Positions 7,986-18,990 of a stretch of 64,000 bases of DNA are shown piece after piece (position 1 is the first letter of the stretch; each line of letters starts with the position of its first letter). The stretch spans positions 8,950,509-9,014,508 of the forward strand of contig JAQJVL010000003.1 in assembly GCA_035578905.1 (NCBI GenBank), written 5' to 3'. A program made the position numbers and the translations under genes. The DNA is from Stictocephala bisonia (taxonomy: Eukaryota > Arthropoda > Insecta > Hemiptera > Membracidae). The notes below the pieces were generated by a model. That model made no database searches. It saw only the letters and a list, made by a program, of their open reading frames with translations, and had not been told where the DNA came from.

Positions 7986-8475
7986 GACTTTTTTGAGTAT
8001 TGTGGAAGATGTGAAATTATTGTATTAAGGTGATGAGGGACGAGGGAACATGACAGCCAAGTGACGGAGCAGCCGCATCCACCACCGAAACACTGCACCA
8101 CCGGGACTGCCTGTGCCGCGATCGAATCACTTATAACACCGCGCCGCCGGGACTGCCTACACAGTGCTCCGCGAAACGATGCCACTGCAGAAATCTCGAT
8201 CGGCGTTCTGGCCGAATTCACCGCGTGACACTCGAACCCATTCACCGCGCACCAAAACTAAAACACAACTTTCAATTCACGCCTAGCACTGCGACACAAA
8301 ATTATCAACCATCCGAGCAAACTGTCAAATTATCTATCTAAACACATCTAAGCATATATATATATATCGAAATTCAATCTCTGGTCCACTGGTCCCGAAA
8401 TTCAAGCTCTGGGCCAGGAACGGCAAATCCCTACTACTCCTATGTGGTGAGATAGTACAGAATCATCACACTACT
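7986..8475. other. GC-rich leader and possible element boundary
   Basis: At 8060-8250 the sequence is unusually GC-rich for this window and contains two related segments around 'accgggactgcctgtgcc' and 'gccgggactgcctacaca'. A 96-codon minus-strand frame here (8245-7955) has low-complexity content and no recognisable domain; I do not call it a gene. GC drops to background by about 8300. A motif ending in 'cacactact' at 8475 could be the outer end of a Polinton-type terminal repeat, since such ends often begin AGT on the opposite strand, but the partner end is not in the window. Confidence 0.35.
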
Positions 8476-10540
8476 GTTTATTGATACGAATTATCAGAAT
8501 AGTATTGTATTTAGTGACATACTTATAGTATGAGTCTTTCGTTCTAACGAATGTGTGTGAGTAGTTTTTCTAATTTATTAAAATTAAATATTTATAAGAG
8601 GGTTTACATATTATTTTACGTACTGTAACTAAATTAGTTAAAAAAGAAGTAGTTTAAATAATTTATAAGAGCCATTTTAATCTATTAGTTTAGTATATTA
8701 TAATGACATTTTATAAAAATAATAATAAATATTTTATATATGATTTTTTTAGACAATTTGAGGATAACTATTATGCATTTGGAAAGGCCAAAGTAAAGTA
8801 AACTACACTATTTATTTGATGTAATTTTGATTTTGAATATATATTTTTTAATCAGCAGGACACATCAGGGTGACTCTAAAATGTTCTATATTTGACGTTG
8901 AGATTCACGCGTTTTAGGTAAGGAGGGTGAATCTCTTACACAATGTTAGGGGAGCCATCGTCAAAGTGCAAAAATGGGATTTGGTCTTTGGGGATGGTCA
9001 AAGACATACTATGGTGAACCCTAAACAAGATGACCTTCCTTATAAAACCAGGTCAAGACGACTTCTATTAATTTTGTGTTCTCGAATATCATAGAACTTG
9101 GGGAATAAAACTGCATATCTACGGAATGAGATATTTGTTCGGACTTTACTTTGAGGATTATAATATAATATTATGGGTATTTAAAGATTAACCATTATTA
9201 TTTATTACTACGTTTGGTATAATGTTTTAATATTAAAGTTCTTCATGAATGGAATACTGTTTGGGCCTACTAAACTACCACTGGATATAAAATAAAGGAA
9301 CGTATATTTTATACTTGATTTTTGATTGTCAATTACTTACAATCAATTTTAGTAGTTTAGAATTAATAGTAAACACCTTCTCTTGTCCACATTTAACATA
9401 TTCTTTAGGATACAGAGATTTTTCAAATATGAAATAATGATTTATTCCTTCAAGTAATACATAATTATGAACAAAAAGTAACAACTCTCGGAATTAATCA
9501 ACCACAGTTTTCCAGTAGTTCTGGTTGATGAGTCCAGTCCATTTACATAATCAACAGATAAAAATGGCTCACTGTGGTATCTGCTTGAATAGTAACTTAA
9601 TAATTATAGATTTACCTATATACAGGAGTAATACTACTAATGTAGACTAAAACATTTTTATATTTGAGACAAATACCTAAATACATAAAATATAATACAC
9701 ACACAATTTGTCATATGTACTTAGAATAATATAGACAGAATTAAACAAAACAATGAACAAACAAAAAACTATCAACCATCATAACTTTAAGAAAAAAACA
9801 GAAAAAAAACGGAAAAACATCAAATAAAAAATAAATACCTATTTAACACCGTATTTACATCAATACATAATCTGCTGAAATAGGTTAAATAATGAAAATC
9901 ATATATGCTACCGAATACTATCTTTTGTATTACGAAAATACAAAAAGGAGCAAAATCAACTCATGCGAGATATTCCTCCAAAAAAGAAGTTTCATGTAAA
10001 GTAAACAACCAATATTTTACCTTTTTGCAAAAGGCTTTTAAATTTGGACTTTCTTTAATATTTGAATATAGTTGATTAAAATATTTGAATTTAGTTGATT
10101 AAAATAATTTTTTTTACTTTCATTTTTGAAAAGAACATAAAAAGTTTATGTTGTTAAAATATGGCAACCAGCCACAGTATCACAACCAGAATGCTTTCTA
10201 AAGTGATAAACCCTTTGAAACAGATCTAGTTTGAAGAACTGAACAATATCCTTTTAATATATATTGCTTTAGTCACTGCTGCTGTAGTAACAGTACACAT
10301 AAAGGAACGTTGGTTTCAGGTGAAACAGTTATATCGGTAACACCAAAGTGATGTTCCAGGTAAACTACAGGTACACACATTCTCTTTGTGATGTTTCGTA
10401 ACGGATAATGTACACGGATTTACTGGATAAGTGTGAAAACAAAGAGGTTTCCAGAAATTGGTAATTTACACCTGATCCTATAGAATATAATAGAAGCCTT
10501 AGAATGGAAAGTTGACACTTAATGCACAATACCGGAAAAA
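8476..10540. other. AT-rich intergenic DNA, nothing recognised
   Basis: No reading frame of note, no tRNA-like boxes and no clear tandem repeat. A and T runs are frequent. Confidence 0.6.
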
Positions 10541-10890
10541 CCTCTCAAGTAATACGTTTATGTCATAAAGAAACCAGTGGAGACCGTTATTTTACAAACA
10601 AAACCCTCTCAAGTAATACGTTTATGTCATAAAGAAACCAGTGGAGACCATTATTTTACAAACAAAACCTCTCAAGTAATACGTTTATGTCATAAAGAAA
10701 CCAGTGGAGACCGTTATTTTACAAACAAAACCCTCTCAAGTAATACGTTTATGTCATAAAGAAACCAGTGGAGACCGTTATTTTACAAACAAAACCTCTC
10801 AAGTAATACGTTTATGTCATAAAGAAACCAGTGGAGACCGTTATTTTACAAACAAAACCTCTCAAGTAATACGTTTATGTCATAAAGAAA
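10541..10890. repeat. 63/64-bp minisatellite, five and a half copies
   Basis: Units starting with 'cctctcaagtaatacgttta' begin at 10541, 10605, 10668, 10732, 10795 and 10858, so the period is 63 or 64. The difference is one C in 'aaaaccctctc' versus 'aaaacctctc'. Copies are nearly identical, apart from one 'gaccatta' variant in the second unit. The last copy stops after about 32 bp. Small plus-strand frames across it (10577-10907) are by-products of the repeat. Confidence 0.95.
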
Positions 10891-11471
10891 AACTGAACTT
10901 GTTTTGAAATTGGGATAAGAGAAGGTTAATCAGCTCCGTCCACTCCTCATGAAATGTACAAAGGCGCCATCTTTGAGAAGAAACTTCTATAAATTGTAGT
11001 ACTTGTTAAAGACTACCTATGTAATAGTTAAGTTTGCAACACTAGATCAATTATTTGGCCACCAATAGTCATCATTTATGTTAAAGCATTTTATAAAAAT
11101 ATGGTAACATTTGTTATAATACTATATACTAACACATAAATAATTTATTATATGTTATAGTGAAGGTGGACCCCATTGACAAGTCAGTTTAGTTACTTAG
11201 TGAGGCCACAATTATGTAAGTTTTTTAAAGTAAACTTACTGTATTTTAAATATTAAAGCCGAAAGAGGACCCCCATGCATAAAACAAAAATTACAGATTC
11301 AAGTATGCCAAAACGTTAACAATTCGATACAGTTTCACGAAATACACCCAACTTATATACTTAATGAATTATATAAGTATAAATAAAAATATAAAGGCTG
11401 CGTTATATACTTGGAAAAATTTCAAAAGTCACACGATATTAATACAAATAAAAATGTAAAGTGATCTGCTG
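10891..11471. other. AT-rich flank, possibly including a LINE 3' untranslated part
   Basis: No gene is seen. As the LINE fragment at 11472-11821 reads on the minus strand, its 3' tail would fall in the right part of this stretch, but no A-tail or duplication marks its end. Confidence 0.4.
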
Positions 11472-11821
11472 TCACAGAGCTAATTCCAGTCTATCTAGCC
11501 ATTTAAGACATGCCTCACTAATTATATTTGTTGTAGCTAATGCCTGCGTAAAACAGCGCAAGGGGCACTCTGAACCTATGTGATCCATAGTATGTATATA
11601 CTCCCCACAATCACATGACTGATCCAATGTCAATATCCATTTGTATTTCCAGAAGCTACATCTGCCCACTCCAGTTCGGAATCGATTCAACAGTGACCAT
11701 TCCTTACGAGGGAGGTTAATCAGAAGATTAATGTATAGGTACTTGTACGGGTGGATGGTAGGGAACACTACCGTTGAACAGTGAGGGGAGGGGTCATCAC
11801 TATTGTAGGTGGGTGAGGGTC
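11472..11821 (-). pseudogene. C-terminal fragment of a non-LTR retrotransposon reverse-transcriptase protein
   Basis: The minus-strand frame is open from just after a TGA near 11824 to the stop at 11472 (about 115 codons). It contains 'LPRKEWSLLNRFRTGVGRC', then 'CDCG', then 'HIGSECPLRCF', and near the end a 'WLDRLEL' stretch. This order (basic RFRTG segment, CxCG, HI..CP, short hydrophobic end) is typical of the extreme C-terminus of insect LINE polyproteins downstream of the reverse-transcriptase domain. The catalytic domain itself is absent and the frame is cut by a stop upstream, so this is a 5'-truncated or decayed copy. Clade assignment is not possible from this piece. Confidence 0.7.
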
Positions 11822-12345
11822 ATTATTAATGCTCATTAATGAGTGGGCGTATTTGGGTTGTAACCAATTTCACCTTAAAACTACGACCAGTAACTTGATG
11901 CTCTGAGAGTGCCGTGAGATCTTAAGTAGGCAACACGTATGTGGACCCAGATTGCATTCACAATTGGAAGGCGCTATCTATTATATATAATTTATACTGC
12001 GGGGGTACTGACCCAAACACCTGCTTGGAAGTAGTTTTTTTACCTTATACCCAGGAAAACTAGCTTGCAGGCTTGTCATTAGGAAATATCAAACAAAAAT
12101 ACACTTTCAAACACAACATAATTGTTAAAAACACATGGACGATTACAACACTCCCTCCCCTCAATCACCTTGCACAGTCCACCTAGGTATCGCTTGGAGG
12201 GGGCTACCCCCTCCACCACTCGTGACGGATCAGCTTACCGCAATGATTCAATTCGTCTTTGACGGTCGTGGTGAGTTGATCTCGTGAGTGTAGTGGTGCG
12301 AGGATTCCTTGCCCCCTGCCTCAGCGGGGAATTGGAAGCTGATTG
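11822..12345. other. Unassigned sequence with a GC-rich patch, possibly transposon-derived
   Basis: GC content rises at 12165-12345, with a short inverted motif 'ggagggggctaccccctcc'. It lies between the LINE fragment and a dispersed repeat, so a decayed mobile element is likely, but no domain or terminus can be identified. Confidence 0.35.
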
Positions 12346-12890
12346 GAAAAGTTGAATATTTTGTCTATTTAATAACCTGCTCTATGTTTTGTTGAATTTT
12401 ATAAAATTTTTGCATTTATTTCGTGTCTTGATGAATATTTTGTCTGCTTAATAACCTGATCTTTTCTCTAGTGATTTTTTTTTCATTTTGCATTTATTTT
12501 TGTATGCCATTGAATATTTGGTCATTTAATAACTTGCGCTGTGTTTTGTTGACTGATTATCATATTTTGCATTTCTTTTGTATTTCATATTGTGTATTAT
12601 ATTTTATACAATTATGTTATGTGTGGTCGTTTTTTTTAAAGAACTTTTGACTTTCAATATTAATCTTTAGTATATATTGAAAGTCTACGTAGCTGTTAAG
12701 CACATGTAGTATTAATAAAAGACCAACTTAAGTCTTTTCTGATTTAGTATGGGTTAAGGGGGAAAAATGTTTTAGATGTAGGCTAAGTTAGTAAGTACAC
12801 ATGAAGACGGCATGAGTTTGTTATACCTGTCGAAACGTTGTGTTTGTTTCTTAAACACTCAAAGCATTGGAAATCCTCAAATATTATCTA
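12346..12890. repeat. Dispersed repeat, copy 1, with three internal ~80-bp subrepeats
   Basis: Three diverged units at 12352-12588 each carry 'gaatattttgtc', then 'taataacctg', then 'ttttgcattt'. They are followed by a tail with 'gacttaagtcttttctgatt'-like sequence and the motif 'gtcgaaacgttgtgtttgtt'. The whole block recurs in reverse orientation at 34258-34740. The consistent order of parts shows one interspersed family; which class it belongs to is unclear. Confidence 0.75.
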
Positions 12891-14146
12891 CATATCAATA
12901 CAATACCAATATGTTTTGTAAAATAGGCTATAATTTTGTTATCCTTCGAAACCAATATAAACATTTATGACTGGAGAATTATTAGGTATAAAGTACACTA
13001 GTATTGGACTTTCAACTACCCGCATACGTACCTGGTTTACCTAATTTACTGATTCAGTTGGGTTTTTAAGTATCTTATAATATACCGTATTTATATGAGG
13101 TATACCTGCTATTTATGTATACCCGTATACAGTTGCAGGATCCAATTGTATTCAGAAAACCTTATTATAATTTAAAGGGAGGATGGCTAATTAATTTAAT
13201 GAATTTCTCATCAATTCCATTGAAGCTTACTATTTCAAAACAAAGCTAATTGAGATAAAATTAAAAGTGTTGAAAACAACTGCTCGTTACTTTCCAGAAA
13301 AAAAACTTATTTACAATTTTTATAAACGTATTTTACTTTATACATTTTTCATCTGATAAAATTGAATAAATACTTACTTCCTTTGAGAGTTAATATTGTA
13401 TAACTGTCAAGGATGTGTTTCGCCTCATTTTTAGTGAAATACATTTAGTAGTTTGTTTTGGTTAAGGAAATGCATGTAATTGATTGATTTAATATTCAAT
13501 ACATCGTAATTATGAAAACGCTTATCTATATTCTCATTTCATATAAAATAGAATGTTATTTTAAATATATCATATTTGTGATATACTGATTATAGGTAAA
13601 TACCTTTTTTGTATACCAGTAAAAAATTATTTAATTAGTAATGTTTTGTCTCAGGACCTTAATTTGTACGATTAGCTAACCATTAATTGGTAAATAGCCC
13701 ATGTGTTTTTTTAATAATAATATTTCTTAAAACGTCTCTCAAATTAATCATATTTCAAGAAGAACTTAAATTAACTGTCACTTAAAATAATACCAGAGAT
13801 GGGAAAGTACAGTTTTTGAAGTTATACTTCTTTGCGCCCGTTAGACACTTTGGGATGGGATGTTGGTCGAGAAACCGCGTCACGCTGAAAAGTAAGAACA
13901 AATTTTTAAGAACTATCGATTAATCGATTGTTAATCGAAGAAATTTAATCGAAGAAATTACTGATAATGATAATATAGGTGTATAATATAATAATGAAGT
14001 CACGTATAATATATTGAAGATAAATATATTGAATAATATTGAAAAATGTCATATTTCATTTATATATCCTGTCTGTTTGTGTGCGTGAGTGGGTGTATGA
14101 GAATGGCCAAAGAAGTATAACTTCCATCGTGTGGTCCGACGCACAC
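12891..14146. other. AT-rich intergenic DNA, nothing recognised
   Basis: No coding frame or structured repeat beyond a small 'aatcgattgttaatcgaag' palindromic cluster near 13915-13960. Confidence 0.55.
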
Positions 14147-14150
14147 CCAA

Positions 14151-14218
14151 TTTTTTTTTTTTTTTTTTACAAATGTCTTATACTTTCTTTTTATTTACTA
14201 AATAAGTATATATATATA

Positions 14219-14262
<44 letters not shown>
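14151..14262. repeat. Poly-T run and (TA)n microsatellite
   Basis: About 18 T residues at 14151-14168, then a (TA)n tract at 14207-14262 with one phase break. A 77-codon frame that runs through it is an artefact. Confidence 0.9.
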
Positions 14263-14267
<5 letters not shown>

Positions 14268-14729
14268 CGTGATAAAAAACAAAAATTTCAAATTATATTG
14301 CAGGGTAACAGTAAAATAAACAATATAAACTCGTACACCCTCACTATACAAAAATTGAATGCAGAATATAGGTATGAATATTAATTCAGACTTTTAACAA
14401 AAATAAATATTATAAAATATTATAAACGAATCAACGGTAAGACAATAATAGTGATTAAATATTAACAAAAAGCAAAAGGAAAACAAATATAGATTGGTAA
14501 AATAAATAAATAAGCAAGATACATCAAATAAAATATGGACATTGAAATTTAAAACAGATAGTTAAGTTTCCAGTAGGTATAACACGTATATACTTAAACC
14601 AATTTATAGTGAAATAATTTTGTGAATGCAATTAAATAATAAAGTACTGCAATTGCATTATTTTCTGGACACTGGCTCAAGTTCAATGGTGAAAATATAT
14701 ATTAATAGTTTCATGTTGGTTGGATGAAA

Positions 14730-14870
14730 CAATTTGTAGGTTCCATGGCGAAAAGATGTACGAGTACCCCTACAGAGATCTAAGATTTTATGTTCCACAT
14801 TTTATACCTTCCTATTTCTACTTTCCTTCCATCCGCTCTCTTTGGGCGGAAGGTGAACACAATTTCTAAC
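14730..14870. repeat. Dispersed repeat related to 17830-17945
   Basis: Both places share the order 'ttttat..cttcctat', 'tttccttc.atccg', 'tttggg..gaagg' and 'aaca.aa.ttct'. In the second copy the end has expanded into a long CT tract. An old interspersed family is the simplest reading. Confidence 0.5.
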
Positions 14871-15264
14871 ACTATCTCTCATCTCATCTACACAATAAAC
14901 TCTTGCTAAATATACCCTTTTTGAAAAATATTCTTTTACTCTGTCCAATAAAAGATTTTGAGTCTTCTTTATTATCTTTTTCGATATTACAAAGTTCAAA
15001 CTGAAAATAATCGTACAAAAAAATAGTTATGTTTATAATTTATATTTAGTATTTTTTTACTATCTAAATTCAGCAACGTTACTTGAATATCCACGAGAAT
15101 GTTGTATTGATATAGAAATATGTGATTTTTTAATGTCATTATTCAAAATATATTTATAAACTTTACACAACGTATCATTGTATAAGTGTAGAAAATAAAG
15201 TAAATTAGTTCAATAAAATACAATGCAATGATTGGCCATAGTTGTATTGGCGTGTGGTTTAATT

Positions 15265-15389
15265 GTATTAACTATAATTGATCGACTCAGTCACACAATT
15301 GGTTGATTGAAATCGAAATTAGACCATTTATTATAAAATAGGAGGGAAGAGTGGAACAACAATTCAGTATAAAATAATAAGCTCTCTTC

Positions 15390-15428
<39 letters not shown>
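15265..15428. repeat. Dispersed repeat piece ending in a 35-bp A run
   Basis: The segment with 'gattgaaatcgaaattag' and 'ggagggaagagtggaacaac' resembles 24850-24950 ('gattggaatcgaaattaa', 'gttgagagggttgtt'). A pure A run at 15394-15428 follows about 30 bp later and may be a retroposon tail. Confidence 0.45.
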
Positions 15429-15429
<1 letters not shown>

Positions 15430-15511
15430 AGGAATTGCTGAGATTTTACACTTAAAACTTGAAAATGTGATTTTTTATAAAAATTATCTAAATAATAAAA
15501 GTGCAATGGAT

Positions 15512-15960
15512 ATACAGGGTGTCACAAAAAATATTTCTTGGATTTCAAACCTAAATTAAAGCAAAATCATTAAGGTTAACTTTTTTTCAGAACTCCACTC
15601 CATTTAGTATTTTATTGTTTTTTTTTTTTTTTTTTAATTAAGAACTCAAGAATAATTTGATCAGCTAACTTAAAATGTTGTACATTTCTTTGCATCACCA
15701 TTACCAAATAATAAAAAATGGCCAATAAGTTATGCTAAGCAGTTTAAAATTGTATCTATTTAGATATTTTAACTCCAAATATCTTTAAACATTTTAAATA
15801 TATTTTAAACTGCCACCATTTTAAAATGCCTAATTATAGCTCAATGAATGTTTTTTGAACTGTTAATTAACGTTAGTGTAAAGAAGTGTGCAAAATCTTA
15901 AGACAATGAGTAAAACCGTTCTGCCATTAAAGTTTTTGTAAAAAAAAAAAAAAAAAAAAC
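15512..15960 (+). mobile_element. Decayed transposon piece with an ACAGGGTGTC end and A tail
   Basis: Begins 'tacagggtgtcacaaaa', a terminus seen on many arthropod transposable elements. Near the right end comes 'gagtaaaaccgttctgcc', then a run of 18-19 A residues at 15942-15959. No protein frame survives. The class is undetermined. Confidence 0.4.
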
Positions 15961-16648
15961 AGATAGACAAAATAATTCAGTGGAACTCGAAAAAATTACC
16001 TTTTATTATTTTGTTCTTAATTAAGTATAGAAAATTACAGCCAGGAAACATTTTCTGTAACAATCTGTATGTATGTGTGAATTAACTCATAAATTACAGT
16101 TTTATACAAGTGAAAGATTTTTGTTCGCGAAGAATTTAACTGAATATATGTATTTCAAAGAAACATTTTACATAGCATGTTTGATATTTTTATAAGATTT
16201 ATGAATTTGTAGGTTAGGAATACATTTTTAATATATTTAAATTTAAAATAACATTCAAAAACGTACTAAAAATAGGGAAAATTCTATAGGATAAATGTTT
16301 TATTATTATTTAAACTTTAACAAACAAACTAAACCAAAACTGAAAGAAACATAAACAAAATTCTTGGTAGGTTTGAAATGTTTTTCCTAGATTTTAGTAA
16401 AATTACTTGTTGTAAATGGGATTATTTATCGTTATAACTATTGTATCATATTAATTTTATATTTTGACACTTAGCTATAAATCTAGGTTGGAGGACAAAA
16501 AGTCCAAACCAAAAAATCCAACCCGGAAGGACCAAATCTATTAGGTCCAAAATTATTTTGAGAAAATCTATTATTTTCTCAAAATAATTTTGAGAATAAA
16601 CTATTTTGAGAAAATAAAATATACGGTTCATTAAGCTTTGAGAATAAA

Positions 16649-16814
16649 CCGTGATCCACTTGGGTAGCAGCCGTGATCTACTCGGGTAGCATCCGTGATC
16701 TACTTGGGTAGCAGCCGTGATCTACTTGGGTAGCATCCGTGATCTACTTGGGTAGCAGCCGTGATCTACTCGGGTAGCATCCGTGATCTACCTGGGTAGC
16801 AGCTGTGATCTACC
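16649..16814. repeat. 22-bp minisatellite with 44-bp alternation
   Basis: Seven to eight units of 'ccgtgatctacttgggtagc' plus two bases. The unit ending alternates strictly between 'ag' and 'at' ('gcag', 'gcat', 'gcag'), so the true repeat is 44 bp. The array runs directly into the TTAGG tract. Confidence 0.93.
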
Positions 16815-16815
16815 G

Positions 16816-16863
16816 CAGGTTAGGTTAGGTTAGGTTAGGTTAGGTTAGGTTAGGTTAGGTTAG
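16816..16863. repeat. Interstitial (TTAGG)n telomere-type tract
   Basis: About nine perfect copies of the five-base unit AGGTT/TTAGG, the canonical insect telomere repeat (established knowledge). It is flanked on both sides by ordinary sequence, so it is an internal tract, not a chromosome end. Confidence 0.92.
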
Positions 16864-17035
16864 TTGCTTACTTCAATAAGCACCATTTTGAAATAAAAAT
16901 TAGTTCAAAATAAAAATAAGCTCAAAATAACAAGTATTGGACTTTTTGCTTAGACTTTTAGGTATTGGCTGTTACAGCTTTTGGACTTTTTGTCTTGGGC
17001 TTTTCGGTTTAGACTTCTTGATTTGGACTTTATGT

Positions 17036-17829
17036 CGCACAATCATAAATCTATAATGGAAGAGACAGTAGTACACATCATTTAGTCTGTGACAGCATAA
17101 GTTCAAACTTGGGACAGGAAGTATAGAGTAACTTCATTTCACTAGTGATGCCAAGTAAATGTCTTGTTTACGTTTAGACTTAGACATAAATATCTCAAGG
17201 GTATTTCTTAAAAATCTACTTCATCAACACTAGAATGAGAAAAGAAATACTATCTTAACGGTGTTGTTCTTAAACTGAATTCAAAACTAAGTAATGATTT
17301 GTATGTACTTGTACATACTTATGTTGTATTTGCTAATAAGCTAATCTGTTCCTGAACACTAAACTAATTTGTATTAAGAAAACACTATTCATCTCAATCA
17401 CAAACAAATTCTTGGTATCATGATATTACTATTTAATTTGATAATCTGACTAAATTAAAACTTACTAATTATTAATACTTCTATTCTATTTTAATTTCTA
17501 CTATCGAATAAATGTTATAACACCGTATACGTCTGAGCAGCTAAAATGTAACCACAAGCTATGTTATATTTTTCAAACAAGTAACATATAACAAAATAAT
17601 AAAATTATTCAAAAACGTATCAGAGAACGAAAACTCAAATTCCTTTTGGTTAATAAGAGTACGCGTTAAATCAATTTATCGTATTGAATGTTATTAATGT
17701 GATTATATAATCAAGCATATACATTGAACGCATTTTCCGGAGAGAATTAATCAATCAGTATGAGTAAAATTGTATTGATAATCTCCATAGTGGCTTATGT
17801 TTATAGCAGTTCTAAAGTGAGAAAGGTAC
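17036..17829. other. AT-rich intergenic DNA, nothing recognised
   Basis: No frame, repeat or RNA-like structure that I can support. Confidence 0.55.
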
Positions 17830-18091
<262 letters not shown>

Positions 18092-18219
18092 CTTCTAATT
18101 TGATTCTTGGTTTTTTGCATACCTTGTTACTGTTTAACAGATTTGGAGTATCAGCTCTATTCCAACATTTGAATCTAACAGAGTAAAAAAAAAAAAAAAC
18201 CCACTATAAATCATAATAT

Positions 18220-18930
18220 ATATAAATGTAAAGACGATGTATTCCTCTCGTTCTCTCCTTCTGACTGGACTTCTTTTCTCACATCCCCTTTCTCGTAAGT
18301 TCTACTACTTACTCTTATCCTGCATTACTCCACCCCTTTACCTCCATTTCTGATACAAGGTTCATAATGACGTAGAAAGTTTGATCAAATCAATCATCTT
18401 ATTTTTGTATAAAATGTTCCTTATTTTACAACCAACTGAAAGGCTTGGTGTAAAATATTTAACTTCCTCCTATGAAAGTGGCATGAATTATTGATGAGAG
18501 AAATGTTTTTTTATGTACATAATAAAATATATGAACCAAGAATACACAATGTAAATTTATCTCGTTTTCTCTTCTCCCCTTACGTTGCATTTCTTCCTCA
18601 TGTCCAGGCCTACTCAATCCTTTTCCTTCCATTAATGATACAACATTTACATAAATTACATGGATGAATAGACATGTTGACTACATTAATAAAACTGTTC
18701 ATCAGAGAAGTAATCTTTCGCTTATAACAAATTGAAAGGGTTGACACAAAACATAGAATTTCTTCTTATTAAAGTGGTATAAATTATTGATGGCAGAAAG
18801 GTTTCTTAAGCAATCGAGGTCGTGCTTTTTAATTCACACTTTCCCACAACGATGAAGCCACAACTTGAAAGTTATCAGCATTAAATTATGTTTGTTGCTT
18901 TCTGAAAGATTAGAATACTTTCAAACTTTG
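18220..18930. repeat. Two diverged tandem copies of a dispersed repeat
   Basis: A stretch with 'ctcgttctctcc', 'ttacctccatttctgatac', 'aactgaaaggcttgg' and 'gtggcatgaattattgatg' at 18230-18515 recurs in altered form at 18555-18800. The right copy continues to 'agttatcagcattaaat'. A third, partial copy lies at 27595-27845 ('cagcgttaaatgatgttta'). Confidence 0.55.
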
Positions 18931-18990
18931 AAAGTTTTCAGAATTTTTTATTTCGTGTTTATTCATAATAACTTATGGTACAGAAAGTTG

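Larger units (their letters stand above)
1..8475 (-). mobile_element. Right arm of an endogenous Polinton/adintovirus-type element
   Basis: Seen: four or five consecutive minus-strand reading frames, tightly packed or overlapping, with higher GC than the DNA to the right. They encode a zinc-finger protein, a family B DNA polymerase, a packaging ATPase and a DUF8207-like protein. Known: a protein-primed type PolB next to an A32-like packaging ATPase is the hallmark of Polintons/Mavericks and the related adintoviruses. Inferred: the element continues left of position 1, where capsid, protease and integrase genes would be expected. The right boundary is uncertain. Coding-like GC content ends near 8280, and a possible terminus reading AGTAGTGTG inward on the minus strand ends at 8475. 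The other terminal repeat lies outside the window, so the edge cannot be confirmed. Confidence 0.75.
16490..17035. mobile_element. Composite element: inverted ends around a minisatellite and a TTAGG tract
   Basis: The left part has 'gacaaaaagtcc' (16495) and the right part has its reverse complement 'ggactttttgtc' (about 16983), each within A-rich or T-rich variants of the same phrase. A run of 'ttttgagaataaa' and 'ctcaaaataa' hairpins lies inside the left arm. Between the arms are a 22-bp minisatellite and a (TTAGG)n run. Inverted ends with a repeat-filled core suggest a foldback or non-autonomous DNA transposon; no transposase is present. Confidence 0.45.

Noticed and set aside
7955..8245. 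96-codon minus-strand frame in a GC-rich patch
   Set aside because: No domain, runs into the short tandem repeats, and high GC alone lengthens chance frames.
16816..16863. True telomere
   Set aside because: Only nine units and ordinary sequence on both sides.
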